This document shows positions 45,871 to 54,827 of a stretch of 64,000 bases of DNA, in pieces. Made by a program: the position numbers and the translations under genes. The stretch's first letter is position 1; the number at the start of each line of letters is the position of its first letter. Source of the DNA: Paenibacillus arenosi. Lineage in GTDB: Bacteria > Bacillota > Bacilli > Paenibacillales > Paenibacillaceae. The notes under the pieces were generated by a model. It ran no database searches. It saw nothing but the letters and a program-made list of their open reading frames with translations, and was not told where the DNA came from. Where the stretch lies: assembly GCF_014841135.1 (NCBI RefSeq), contig NZ_JACYTN010000004.1, positions 228,468-292,467 of the forward strand, written 5' to 3'.

Positions 45871-48068
45871 TCGTCATCACCATCTTCAAGTAAATATGCT
45901 TTAATTTTAGAGAGCTTGTCCGCAGGAGGTATGTAAACCGGTTTATCCGCATCCTCGTCACGCTTTAATGGAACCACATTATTTTGTGAGTTCTTAGGAG
46001 TTAAACCCCGATCAGATAAGTGAAAAACTTCTTGTTCTCGATTTAACAGTTTCTCATTGGAACGGCGCTGCCTAGTGCCTTTAACACGCTTATGATTACT
46101 TTCCTCGCTATGTTGAATTGCCTCGTTTGTCATCTTAGCTGCCGAATCTACAATGGCTTTCATTTGAGCATCAAGTTCAATTTTGGACAGCATATTGTTT
46201 ACTTCCTGATGCCGTCCCTGGTATCTTTCAATTTCCAGCAGGTCCTCTACTTCCTCAATTCTTTTATCAAGATAACGTTCTTCCCGTTCTAACAGCGTGC
46301 ATGTTTCAAAGCTGCGTCCTTCATCTAACCACAAGTAAATCTCATTTGTAGAACGAGGGTCGTAACATACTTTAACGCGCCATGTTTTTCCGGCTCGCGC
46401 TTTCACGAACCACTGCTCTCGCAAGGCCAAGTCACAACTATAATGCATGCCCTTGAACTGAATTCCAGCCGCAGTTACAGTTGCCTCTCCTTGAGCCATT
46501 AAATTCAACTTCACGATATGATCCGGCTGCTTCTTAAGACGGCCATTACGATTAATAACTCCCCAATGCCACAACTCACTAGGGACCGGAGCGACCTCAT
46601 CCGCAACCATAAATTCATTTCTGTCATACCACAACATATGATGGTTATTATTATGATAGAGAACATTATGTATCATAATTTGTGTGAACTCTCGTAGCGT
46701 CAGCTTGGCATCCAAACGATAGTCACGCTCTCCACGTTCCCTGTAACGCTCTTTTATAGCTCCTGGAATAAAGCGAATGCTTCGCATATTCGTTAATCGA
46801 AATTGTTGCTCCACTATCCCTTTCCAATCAGCTCGATAAGGAGGTGCATTCTCCACATCCACACCTAATATGTCGATGAGATGACTTGGTTTTGTACCTT
46901 CAAGTTCACCACGGTCCGCTGTAAGCTTCTGGGGCAAATGACTGCTTACCCATTCTTCTGGACTAATATCGATGTCATACTGAGCACAAAATTGGACTTT
47001 ATCCGTTGTTGTATTTGCTAGTGCCATCATGGCACCGATCCAACTCGGACCCTCAAGCCCAATATAAATACCGCAAATATAGCGACTGAACACATCAATT
47101 ACGATGTAAATGATAGGTCTCCCAATAATCCATTCACGTCGATATTCACTAACCAAGTAAACGTCTGCGATCGTAGCATCTATTTGAAACCTAGAACCCG
47201 GACCAAAGCTTTCAAACGTAGAACTACCCAGTATTGGTCTGTAATCCAAGGCAAATCGTTTCTTCCCATGTCGGCTTGTTAATGTGTTCTCCAAATCCAT
47301 TTCTTTCTTGAACCAATACTTATATTGTCCGAAGGTTGGTAGCTTGTCAGTGGGAGGCAGCACAGGTACAAGAGCGCGACCATCTTGACGGAATCCAGTA
47401 GCAAAGAACTTTTCCAAGGTCTTCTGGTAAGCGTGCTTAAGTGGTGCCTTATCCTTGCTGTTATAGAACAAGCGAATACCGGAGCGAAGTAATTGCTTCG
47501 TTTCCTCATCAATATTGATACCTGTCGGTTCATCTTGAAACTTCCTTGGCCGTCCTCGCTTTACCTCAGTCGGTGTTCTGTCTGCTCCATAATTTCCGCA
47601 ATTCGTATAGTGGGGTAATAGTGCATTTTTCAGTTTCCCACCTTGCCAGTATCTCCGTAGATAACGATAAATGGTACTCTTATGAAGACCTGTTCGTTCT
47701 TGTGCTTCTCTTACACAAGATCCCCTATAACGTTTATCGAAGCAGCCTGGCTCATCACTTACAATATCCTTGATTGCATCCCATGATTTATCACGTAGAC
47801 TCAAATGCTCGGGCTCTATAGCAGAATCTAATAAAGGGACACTTGTGTTAATCCACTCGATTTGTTTACAAAGGTTGGACTCTATACCAGCCGTATACTC
47901 AGAGTAGGTTTTCATAATCGGAAATGCTTTATCGTCGTTCACTGCAATACTAATGACAGTATCTCTAGCAGGAGAAATCCATAGAATACGTTCGATGTAA
48001 TGATCCTCCTCATCTGCCACATGCCACTCAAGAACCATATTTTCATAGAGCGATTTCATTTCATTCAC
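45867..48068 (-). CDS. tnsB: Transposase TnsB (DDE integrase)
   Basis: 733 aa (Tn7 TnsB 702). It binds the end repeats, cuts the 3' ends and joins them to the target. N-terminal helix-turn-helix domains (SCVREAQERTGLHKSTIYRYL about 130-150), then an integrase core with the acidic residues in FQIDATIADVYLV, LTADRGELEG and YRADWKGIVEQQF. A beta-barrel follows (QFKGMHYSCDLALRE), then a charged helical tail that should contact TnsC. All DDE residues are present. Start overlaps tnsA by four bases, stop overlaps tnsC by four. Confidence 0.95.
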   Translation of the reverse strand: MNEMKSLYENMVLEWHVADEEDHYIERILWISPARDTVISIAVNDDKAFPIMKTYSEYTAGIESNLCKQIEWINTSVPLLDSAIEPEHLSLRDKSWDAIKDIVSDEPGCFDKRYRGSCVREAQERTGLHKSTIYRYLRRYWQGGKLKNALLPHYTNCGNYGADRTPTEVKRGRPRKFQDEPTGINIDEETKQLLRSGIRLFYNSKDKAPLKHAYQKTLEKFFATGFRQDGRALVPVLPPTDKLPTFGQYKYWFKKEMDLENTLTSRHGKKRFALDYRPILGSSTFESFGPGSRFQIDATIADVYLVSEYRREWIIGRPIIYIVIDVFSRYICGIYIGLEGPSWIGAMMALANTTTDKVQFCAQYDIDISPEEWVSSHLPQKLTADRGELEGTKPSHLIDILGVDVENAPPYRADWKGIVEQQFRLTNMRSIRFIPGAIKERYRERGERDYRLDAKLTLREFTQIMIHNVLYHNNNHHMLWYDRNEFMVADEVAPVPSELWHWGVINRNGRLKKQPDHIVKLNLMAQGEATVTAAGIQFKGMHYSCDLALREQWFVKARAGKTWRVKVCYDPRSTNEIYLWLDEGRSFETCTLLEREERYLDKRIEEVEDLLEIERYQGRHQEVNNMLSKIELDAQMKAIVDSAAKMTNEAIQHSEESNHKRVKGTRQRRSNEKLLNREQEVFHLSDRGLTPKNSQNNVVPLKRDEDADKPVYIPPADKLSKIKAYLLEDGDDE

Positions 48069-48889
48069 CCACCTTTCGCCAATCTTTCTATTGTTGTATG
48101 TACTTCAAAATCAATGGCTGCTTGCGTTGGAATAATTCTTTCATACATATTAACTGACCAAATCTTACGTGCTATAAAATGGCGGAACATCGCAAGGGAT
48201 GTGCCTACTTCCAATCCAAGTTGTTCATCAGCAGACAAGCAGGCTCTTGCAATCGTATCTCCTTCATATAGGCGATTTGATAGAATTCTTTGCATGTTTT
48301 GTACAACTAATATCCCTAATTCCGTTACATCCTCGTTGTAAAATTCTTTATGAATCCATTCAATATTTCGAATCAATATATTAGGTAAATCACGCTCCGT
48401 AATGATTCCCCAATCAACATGATGTGTCTCCCAATAAACACGCTCAATTTCAAACTTTGCAATCGTTCTATCATTTTCTAACTCAGCTGCAGGTTTAACC
48501 GTTCTTGCATATTCTTTATCCTTATAAGTAATCAAAAAGTCTGTTGTCATTACAATAGGAGTGCCCGTCTTAGGATCCTCCGGATGTTTGACGCCTAATT
48601 TCTCTGCGATCATCAATGTTTCTTCAAGTGGAAGGAGTGGAAACTGCTCTCGAATATCCGTTACCCCTTCTGAATAATCCAGAAGGTAGCAATAATCACG
48701 TTCGATGTTGGAAAAAAGCTCATGTCGTCGGCCAGTAGTCCAACCTATGCCGCGCGTCGCTCTCCCTTGTGAGGGAACATCTTGAACACTAAGCCAAGGA
48801 AGATAGTCCTTTCCGTTACCTTGACCTCTTCCTTCTTTAAGAAATCGTTCTATCTTAGCTTGTGTAATCTCACGTTTCCGCTTAGCCAT
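48065..48889 (-). CDS. tnsA: Transposase subunit TnsA (endonuclease)
   Basis: 274 aa, as Tn7 TnsA (273). It cuts the 5' ends of the transposon, making movement cut-and-paste. The restriction-enzyme-like site is visible: E63 in SNIERDY, D117 in MTTDFLI and K132 in RTVKPAAEL; E63 and K132 fall on the same numbers as in Tn7. The C-terminal half (about 180-274) is the part that binds TnsC. The ATG at 48889 lies seven bases after GGGGG; an ATG at 48937 would add 16 residues encoded across a terminator-like hairpin. First gene of the tns operon. Confidence 0.94.
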   Translation of the reverse strand: MAKRKREITQAKIERFLKEGRGQGNGKDYLPWLSVQDVPSQGRATRGIGWTTGRRHELFSNIERDYCYLLDYSEGVTDIREQFPLLPLEETLMIAEKLGVKHPEDPKTGTPIVMTTDFLITYKDKEYARTVKPAAELENDRTIAKFEIERVYWETHHVDWGIITERDLPNILIRNIEWIHKEFYNEDVTELGILVVQNMQRILSNRLYEGDTIARACLSADEQLGLEVGTSLAMFRHFIARKIWSVNMYERIIPTQAAIDFEVHTTIERLAKGG

Positions 48890-48904
48890 TATTACACCCC
48901 CTCT

Positions 48905-48934
48905 ATAAAAAACGGGACTACCCGAAGGCAGCCC
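48905..48934 (-). terminator. Terminator/attenuator hairpin just upstream of tnsA
   Basis: On the minus strand GGGGCTGCC-TTCG-GGTAGTCCC is followed by GTTTTTTA, then only a few bases later the tnsA RBS and ATG. It ends the upstream HEPN gene transcript and, because it lies directly before the RBS, any transcript of tnsA from further upstream must pass it. Confidence 0.72.
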
Positions 48935-48990
48935 CAAATAAAGTCATGATGTTATTCTGGATGTCAATTCTGTAGACTGCTTGAAGCCTT
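48912..48990. repeat. Leader repeat, tnsA copy
   Basis: About 75 bases, hairpin included, are shared with 50456-50520 (for example GTTATTCTGGATGTC against GTTATTCTAGATGTC, and GGCAGCCC-AAATAAA in both). The two copies flank the HEPN gene at 49029-50390. Confidence 0.75.
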
Positions 48991-49028
48991 ACTCGTAATT
49001 AAAATTATTATCGTTTCAGTTATCAGTG

Positions 49029-50390
49029 TTACTCCTCTTGGTTGTCTAAATTTTCAATTAATGCCCTACACAATTCAATCTGATTCTCATTTACAAACAT
49101 TCGTAACCTGCCAGAAAATTCTTTGTTGAATCGAATGAAATATTTAAATTTGTAATACAGATCATTTGTCATTGGATAATGTTTAGATTGTAAATTCTCC
49201 ATATACGCATTTAAAAAGCTTACTATCTTTGAATTAAGGGTTATATTCTCTAACACATACAGCGTGCAATGTATATCACTTAAATGGGAAGGCACCTCGT
49301 CATAACTATATCTCAGACGTGAACAGAGCCATTCCTCAACTGAAGCAAAAAAAGAATTTTCTTTTAGGATCTTTGTTTCTTCTTCATTTGGAAGTACGCG
49401 AATCTTACTTAAATTAATGAAACTGAAGAAGTCTTCTAAATCTTCTTTAGGAGTATAGTTTTTAAGAATATCAACAACTAATTTCCAAAAGAAATCTTCC
49501 TCCACATAGTGAAATTTTTTCTTTATCCATAAATATAACTTTTCCTTTTTAAATAGGTGTGCATCCACCTGTTGCATTACCATAGGTAATAATTCCGGTG
49601 TCAGGCTATAAAATCGAATAAATCTAATACTATTATCATTAACAAAATCTACAAAACTACTTTTTATCATAGAATCTGAATGCAATAATATTGTTGACCA
49701 AAATAAAGTTAGGCTTTCTTTTTTTGTACTGTTTAAGCTATCTATTTTACTTTCTAGTTCTCCCCACAATTCAATTAATTCCTCTTTGGTCAGTTCTGCA
49801 GTGGGAAGAGCATCAAGATGCTCTTTGTATGTTACATGAACCTTCTCATATTGATCTCTATAAGCTTTATATATTGCTTCCTTATAGTATTCTAGTCCCC
49901 CGTTTACATGGAACTTAAATATGTTATCTTGAATAAAACTCCAAAAACATTCTACGGTTGAGCTATTGATGGTGCCTACTTTTGCATGTGCGCATCGATT
50001 TCTTTTGTATCTCCAACTTAAAAGATCAGCAATTATCTCATCGTGATTTGATAGTTTAATAACCCTTTTATCAACTTCAAAACTCTTGCTCGCTTTATTA
50101 AACTTTGGTTTTGATATTGATAGTACATTAAAGACAGCTTCTTCCCAGCTCCTATCACTATCCAATGCACTCCGGTAATTATTCCAATTTCGTTCCTCTA
50201 CAAACTGAGGCTTAGTCGTAAAGTTTAAAATTCGATACCGTATTGTTTGCATCAATGCAAGATAGGACATTAAAAATGCTGAACGATATGCACCTATCTT
50301 GTAACAGGATACCGATTCTTTAAACAAATCAAGTCCAATTTCTTCAAAAGGGTGTGTTTTTTCAACCCACTGTTCGATTTGTAGTTTCAT
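49029..50390 (-). CDS. HEPN-type protein between the right end and tnsA
   Basis: 453 aa, soluble. The N-terminal part (1-150) has the HEPN pattern: a first helix LDLFKESVSCYKIGAYRSAFLMSYLALMQ and, after an insert, R130-N-R-C-A-H135, an exact RNxxxH motif (RYKRNRCAHAK). The C-terminal 300 residues are helical and unfamiliar. HEPN proteins with this motif are mostly metal-free RNases in toxin-antitoxin, abortive-infection or CRISPR systems. It occupies the slot where Tn7 has only the right end, and is preceded by a copy of the tnsA leader. RBS GGGGG lies seven bases before the ATG. It has no sequence likeness that I can see with the HEPN protein at 33798-35231. Confidence 0.65.
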   Translation of the reverse strand: MKLQIEQWVEKTHPFEEIGLDLFKESVSCYKIGAYRSAFLMSYLALMQTIRYRILNFTTKPQFVEERNWNNYRSALDSDRSWEEAVFNVLSISKPKFNKASKSFEVDKRVIKLSNHDEIIADLLSWRYKRNRCAHAKVGTINSSTVECFWSFIQDNIFKFHVNGGLEYYKEAIYKAYRDQYEKVHVTYKEHLDALPTAELTKEELIELWGELESKIDSLNSTKKESLTLFWSTILLHSDSMIKSSFVDFVNDNSIRFIRFYSLTPELLPMVMQQVDAHLFKKEKLYLWIKKKFHYVEEDFFWKLVVDILKNYTPKEDLEDFFSFINLSKIRVLPNEEETKILKENSFFASVEEWLCSRLRYSYDEVPSHLSDIHCTLYVLENITLNSKIVSFLNAYMENLQSKHYPMTNDLYYKFKYFIRFNKEFSGRLRMFVNENQIELCRALIENLDNQEE

Positions 50391-50455
50391 CTCTCTGCCC
50401 CCATTTAAAGATTCTAATCTTATTTGCTAGTTCAAAACCAAAATTTAGGGCTACC

Positions 50456-50520
50456 TAAAAGGCAGCCCTAAATAAAAAGTCGTGTTGTTATTCTAGATGT
50501 CGAATCTAAGACTGTAGAAG
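50456..50520. repeat. Leader repeat, HEPN copy
   Basis: Second copy of the ~75-base leader at 48912-48990. It too contains a hairpin on the minus strand (AGGGCTGCC / GGTAGCCCT) followed by AAATTTTGGTTTT, ~65 bases upstream of the HEPN start codon. Confidence 0.75.
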
Positions 50521-50551
50521 AGCTACTAGTAGCAGTATGTCCGTATATGTG

Positions 50552-50640
50552 AGTCTAATACTTTATTTTCTCAGTCTACAACTTTATTTTCTTAGTCTAA
50601 TACTTTATTTTTCAGTCTAACACTTTATTTTCTTCTGACA
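50552..50640 (-). repeat. Right end with four abutting TnsB-type repeats
   Basis: Units AGTCTAATACTTTATTTTC (50552-50570), AGTCTACAACTTTATTTTC (50573-50591), AGTCTAATACTTTATTTTT (50594-50612) and AGTCTAACACTTTATTTTC (50614-50632), then TTCTGACA. Four contiguous sites are the Tn7 right-end signature. Confidence 0.9.
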
Positions 50641-50645
50641 ACATC
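50641..50645 (+). repeat. Target-site duplication, right copy (ACATC)
   Basis: Five bases identical to 33393-33397, 21-25 bases downstream of the glmS stop codon. Confidence 0.85.
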
Positions 50646-50665
50646 AAATCACAGCTAAGTCAATC

Positions 50666-52501
50666 CTACTCAACCGTCACACTCTTCGCCAAGTTACGCG
50701 GCTTATCAACGTCATTACCACGTGCAAGTGATGCATAGTAAGCGATCAACTGAAGTGGAACAACCGACAATGCTGGGCTCAAATGAGGAAGTGTAGTCGG
50801 AATCACAAACACACCATCTGTTTCCTTACCTACAAGCTCTGCATGTGCCTCATCCGTAATCGCGTACACGACACCGCCACGAGCTTTTACTTCCTTAATA
50901 TTGCTCACCATTTTCTCAATAAGAGCTGGTTGAGTCAACAAAGCAATAACCGGAACGTTATCTTCGATCAATGCCAACGTACCATGCTTCAACTCACCCG
51001 CTGCATACGCTTCAGAGTGAATGTAGGAGATCTCCTTCAGCTTCAAAGAGCCTTCCTGCACAACCGCATGGTCAACACCTCGACCAATGAAGAACAAGTT
51101 GTCATGCTTCGCCATGTCCTCAGCAACACGCTTCATCTCTGTCGCTTGTTCAAGTAGCTTCTCTACTTGCTCAGGCAATGCTTCCATTGCTGCAAGCTCT
51201 CGACGAAGATCAGCTACTTCAGCACGACCTGTAACTTGTGCCCAGTATAGGCTGAACAGCATGAAAGCAATCAACTGAGACGTATACGCCTTTGTCGAAG
51301 CTACAGCAATCTCAGGACCTGCCCATGTTACGATCGTGTCATCTGCTTCACGCGCAACCGAGCTGCCGACAACGTTAGTAATCGCCAATACAGGTGCTCC
51401 GCATCTCTTCGCTTCACGCAGTGCAGCTAGTGTATCTGCTGTTTCACCAGATTGGCTAACTACGATAACAAGCGTCTCTGGTGTAATGATCGGATCACGG
51501 TAACGGTACTCAGACGCAACATCATTTTCTACAGGTATCTTCACTGCTCGCTCAATTAACGTACGGCCAACTAATCCTGCATGATAAGCTGTACCACAAG
51601 CGATAATATGAACGTTGCGAATCGACTGCAAACGCTCAGGTGTCAGAACCTTCAATTCAGGAAGTTTGACACCTTCCAAGCCATCCAGTATACGTCCGCG
51701 CATTGTGTCACGATATGCCTTAGGCTGTTCGTAAATTTCTTTCAGCATGAAATGGTCGAATCCGTCCTTTTCCGCAGTCAATGCATCCCAATCGACAACA
51801 ATCATTTCCCGAGAAATAGTATTGCCCTCGATCGTCATCAATTCGACAGCGTCCTTTGTCAGGATTGCCATTTCATTATCATTCAAAATATATACGCGTC
51901 GCGTATATTGTAAAATAGCTGGTATATCAGAGCCGATAAAATTCTCGCCTTCGCCAACACCGATAACAAGTGGGCTTGCGCAACGTACTGCAACCAATCG
52001 ATCTGGCTCATGCTCTGTCAACACACCAAGTGCAAATGCACCGCGCATATGACGAATTGCACGCTGTACAGCCTTCACAATATCCCCATCGTATTCACGA
52101 GCGATCAAGTGAGAAATAACTTCTGTATCCGTCTCAGACAAGAATTGTACGCCTGCAGCGATCAACTCTTCTTTTAGCTCCAAATAGTTCTCAATAATGC
52201 CGTTGTGCACAACAGAGAATTTCATCGTTGCATCTGTATGTGGATGGGAGTTCTCATCAGATGGCTTACCATGTGTTGCCCAACGTGTATGACCAATACC
52301 AGCGTCGCCACGCAATGGATTCTCTTCCAATTGAGAAGCTAGCACTGCCAAGCGACCTTTCGACTTACGAACTTGCAGACCTTGTTCAGTCGTTACAGCA
52401 ATGCCAGCAGAGTCATAGCCACGGTACTCCAACTTGCTTAGTCCATCCAACAATACTTCCTGCGAATTACGAGCTCCAATATATCCAACAATACCACACA
52501 T
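50666..52501 (-). CDS. glmS: Glutamine-fructose-6-phosphate aminotransferase
   Basis: Makes glucosamine-6-phosphate from fructose-6-phosphate and glutamine, first step to UDP-GlcNAc. 611 aa. N-terminal glutaminase with the nucleophile Cys2 (MCGIVGYIG), GHTRWATHG and the HNGIIEN loop; C-terminal two SIS isomerase domains (SQSGETADTLAALREAK; KELKHGTLALIE) ending PRNLAKSVTVE. Complete. RBS CGGAGG nine bases before the ATG. Controlled by the glmS ribozyme upstream. Its 3' end is the attachment site read by TnsD; the element sits just after it, so the original terminator has been displaced. Confidence 0.98.
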   Translation of the reverse strand: MCGIVGYIGARNSQEVLLDGLSKLEYRGYDSAGIAVTTEQGLQVRKSKGRLAVLASQLEENPLRGDAGIGHTRWATHGKPSDENSHPHTDATMKFSVVHNGIIENYLELKEELIAAGVQFLSETDTEVISHLIAREYDGDIVKAVQRAIRHMRGAFALGVLTEHEPDRLVAVRCASPLVIGVGEGENFIGSDIPAILQYTRRVYILNDNEMAILTKDAVELMTIEGNTISREMIVVDWDALTAEKDGFDHFMLKEIYEQPKAYRDTMRGRILDGLEGVKLPELKVLTPERLQSIRNVHIIACGTAYHAGLVGRTLIERAVKIPVENDVASEYRYRDPIITPETLVIVVSQSGETADTLAALREAKRCGAPVLAITNVVGSSVAREADDTIVTWAGPEIAVASTKAYTSQLIAFMLFSLYWAQVTGRAEVADLRRELAAMEALPEQVEKLLEQATEMKRVAEDMAKHDNLFFIGRGVDHAVVQEGSLKLKEISYIHSEAYAAGELKHGTLALIEDNVPVIALLTQPALIEKMVSNIKEVKARGGVVYAITDEAHAELVGKETDGVFVIPTTLPHLSPALSVVPLQLIAYYASLARGNDVDKPRNLAKSVTVE

Positions 52502-52660
52502 AAATAGGTAACCTCCGTTATCGGGGCTGCCTCATTCGACATCGCCGCGCACGTAAGTTCCTTCATACTCGTTGGATTATCAGCTATATAGATATACAGA
52601 CCCTTTATCCGTCCAAGAGCTGTAAACGTCACACTATGACTGTACCTATTCAAAGAAGCT

Positions 52661-52811
52661 GTGGTCTACCTGTTCCGACAACTGCATCCAGATGGAAGGT
52701 AGTTCCCTCCTGCAGCATGTCGATTAGGGAGACCCTATTCTTGCACCAACGAGCAGAAGCTGAATCATTATTCAGTCTACGGTTGTGCGATGCTGTAAGG
52801 AGGCAGACCAC
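52661..52811 (-). ncRNA. Candidate structured RNA between the ribozyme and glmS
   Basis: On the minus strand GUGGUCUGCC (52811-52802) can pair with GGUAGACCAC (52670-52661), one G-U pair, closing a ~150-base domain. Inside, CUCCU-UA-CAGCAU can pair with AUGCUG-C-AGGAG, GCACAAC with GUUGGUGC, and CUGAAUAAUGAUUCAG and AGGGUCUCCCU form hairpins. I recognise no known family. It lies ~160 bases before the glmS ATG. Confidence 0.45.
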
Positions 52812-52857
52812 CTCATATATTTTATAAGATCAATAGTAATGTAAAAGTTCAAGTTCC

Positions 52858-53016
52858 ACCTTGCCGATACGCATTGTCCAACAAGTTGCCTCGTTGTTTT
52901 CTGCTATACCGTTTCGATGTAGATGGTACACCGGGAGGTCCCCGCCGAACAGGTTCGAACACCTCCACCTCGTCCACTTGCTGCTGCTGCCGTCCATAGC
53001 TGCAAGTGCTGGCGCT
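52858..53016 (-). ncRNA. glmS ribozyme (glucosamine-6-phosphate riboswitch)
   Basis: Self-cleaving RNA that cuts the glmS mRNA when glucosamine-6-phosphate is plentiful. On the minus strand the core is recognisable: AAGCGCC at the cleavage site (near 53016), the P2 arms around GGACGAGG, UUCGAACC, then UUCGGCGGGGACCUCCCGG, followed by P3/P4-like stems. The 3' limit is approximate. It is unusually far (~350 bases) from the glmS start codon. Confidence 0.85.
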
Positions 53017-53256
53017 TGTATAACCTTATTTAGTTACTACCCTACCTTTCTAATTTTGAATACGTATTCAATCTATGGATCGCATTTCAAAGATATTTCG
53101 AACACGGCAATGTTCGACGTTATCCATAACCTTTAGATTGAACATGTTCTTTATTATATGCACTGCGGCACCCATTTGCAATATACGCCATAATATTTGT
53201 ATATAATTACTACTTTATATGAATATACATACATAAAAACTGAACTATTAATATAC

Positions 53257-53304
53257 AAAAAAACCGTCCTTCCCCGCTTCTGTTGCTTAGCGAGAAAGAA
53301 CGGT
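53257..53304 (-). terminator. Terminator of glmM
   Basis: Stem ACCGTTCTTTCTCGC / GCGGGGAAGGACGGT with a T7 run on the minus strand, 25 bases after the glmM stop. Confidence 0.85.
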
Positions 53305-53327
53305 ATCCTTATTTAATTCACAGCCAA

Positions 53328-54668
53328 CTATTGCAGCTCACGCTCAACAACATCTGCAATACGCTTCACATAAGCTTCTACCAAGCCCTCTTCAGGACCC
53401 TCTGCCATAACGCGGATCAGAGACTCTGTACCGGATGGACGCACCAATACACGCCCATTATCGCCAAGCTCAGCTTCTACAGCTGCCACTGCTTCTAGAA
53501 TAGCTGCATTGCCTTCATACTTACTCTTATCCTGTACACGTACATTGACAAGTACTTGTGGATATTTGCGCATAAGAGCTTTCGCTTCTGATAATTTTTT
53601 CCCATCACCAACAAGTGTATCCACAAGCTGAATCGCTGTCAGCATACCGTCACCCGTTGTAATGTAATCAAGGAAAATAACATGGCCAGATTGCTCGCCA
53701 CCTAGGTTATACGATCCACGACGCATTTCTTCCATTACGTAACGGTCACCTACACCTGTTTTCGCCGTTTGCAAGCCAAGCTTCTCTGCTGCCTTGTAGA
53801 AACCGATGTTACTCATAACCGTCGATACGATCGTACCGTTGTTCAAACGACCATCACGGTTCATAGCTTCGCCGCAAATAAGCAAAATAAAGTCGCCATC
53901 AACTTCTTCACCTGTCTCGTCGACAGCAATAAGGCGATCCGCATCGCCATCAAATGCCAAGCCTAGATCCGCTTTTTGACGCAATACTTCTTCGCGCAGC
54001 TTCTCTGGGTGTGTAGAACCGCAATCCGCATTAATGTTCAAACCATTTGGCTCACAAGCAATTGCAATAACTTCCGCGCCAAGATCACGGAAAATTTTTG
54101 GCGCCAATTCGAACGCAGCACCATTCGCACCGTCCAATACGATACGCTTGCCAGCGAAAGAGTTCTTGACCGTTGTCTTCAAGAATTCAACGTACTTCCA
54201 CTTCAATTCTGTGTCTACAGAGATCGTACCCAAGTCTGCGCCAATTGGACGAGGAAGTTCGTCGACAGCCGCATCCATAAGTGCCTCAATTTCATTCTCA
54301 GTCTCATCAAGCAGCTTAAAGCCATCGCGGCCAAAGAACTTAATTCCGTTATCTTCTACCGGATTGTGAGAAGCAGAGATCATAACCCCTGCATCAAATC
54401 CAAGTTCCTTTGTCAAATAAGCAACTGCTGGTGTCGATACAACACCTACTTGCACAACATCTGCACCAATCGAGAGCATCCCTGCTGTTAGAGATGCTTC
54501 AAGCATACGCCCAGATACGCGTGTATCCATCCCGATAAGTACACGCGGCTTAGATACTTCTTTCGTCAATACATACCCGCCACAGCGTCCGATTTTATAT
54601 GCCAATTCTGCTGTTAATTGTTGATTTGCTACTCCGCGGACACCGTCCGTACCAAAATATTTCCCCAT
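53328..54668 (-). CDS. glmM: Phosphoglucosamine mutase
   Basis: Converts glucosamine-6-phosphate to glucosamine-1-phosphate for UDP-GlcNAc synthesis. 446 aa. [10 protein letters not shown] at the start, the phospho-Ser loop [20 protein letters not shown] (about residue 100), metal site AFDGDADR, sugar loop GGEQSGH and the C-terminal phosphate site VRPSGTES. Complete and standard. It follows cdaR and precedes the glmS ribozyme; the cdaA-cdaR-glmM order is conserved in Firmicutes, and CdaR and GlmM are known to modulate CdaA. Confidence 0.98.
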   Translation of the reverse strand: MGKYFGTDGVRGVANQQLTAELAYKIGRCGGYVLTKEVSKPRVLIGMDTRVSGRMLEASLTAGMLSIGADVVQVGVVSTPAVAYLTKELGFDAGVMISASHNPVEDNGIKFFGRDGFKLLDETENEIEALMDAAVDELPRPIGADLGTISVDTELKWKYVEFLKTTVKNSFAGKRIVLDGANGAAFELAPKIFRDLGAEVIAIACEPNGLNINADCGSTHPEKLREEVLRQKADLGLAFDGDADRLIAVDETGEEVDGDFILLICGEAMNRDGRLNNGTIVSTVMSNIGFYKAAEKLGLQTAKTGVGDRYVMEEMRRGSYNLGGEQSGHVIFLDYITTGDGMLTAIQLVDTLVGDGKKLSEAKALMRKYPQVLVNVRVQDKSKYEGNAAILEAVAAVEAELGDNGRVLVRPSGTESLIRVMAEGPEEGLVEAYVKRIADVVERELQ

Positions 54669-54827
54669 TTTCGTCTCGTTCCCTTCGATTATATCCCATT
54701 GATAAAATTAGTTATTTTCTGTATACGCAAAGCAGTGTCATTGTGATATCTGCAATCTTTTCTCTTTATCTGTGCTGCTAGTGAGCACCATTGAATAGCT
54801 TATAGGACTGTTTATTATCACATGTAA

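Larger units (their letters stand above)
33398..50640 (-). mobile_element. Tn7-like transposon inserted at attTn7 downstream of glmS (17.2 kb)
   Basis: Termini TGTTCGAAGAAAATAAAG (left) and TGTCAGAAGAAAATAAAG (right, minus strand) agree in 25 of the first 27 bases and are flanked by ACATC on both sides. The right end has four abutting end repeats, the left end three spaced ones, as in Tn7. The core tnsABCDE is complete and oriented with tnsA nearest the right end. The duplicated target lies 21-25 bases after the glmS stop codon, the classic Tn7 position. Cargo: HEPN-type protein, nuclease-ATPase operon, methyltransferase, second HEPN-type protein. Cargo genes are visibly more AT-rich than tnsABCDE. 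Confidence 0.92.

Noticed and set aside
32402..50640. Alternative larger element starting at 32402
   Set aside because: The CATCA before 32402 does not match the five bases right after the right terminus (ACATC), while the end at 33398 matches exactly and is better preserved.
52438..52653. 71-codon minus-strand frame just upstream of glmS
   Set aside because: It overlaps the glmS start and the structured leader; no protein-like features, better explained as leader RNA.
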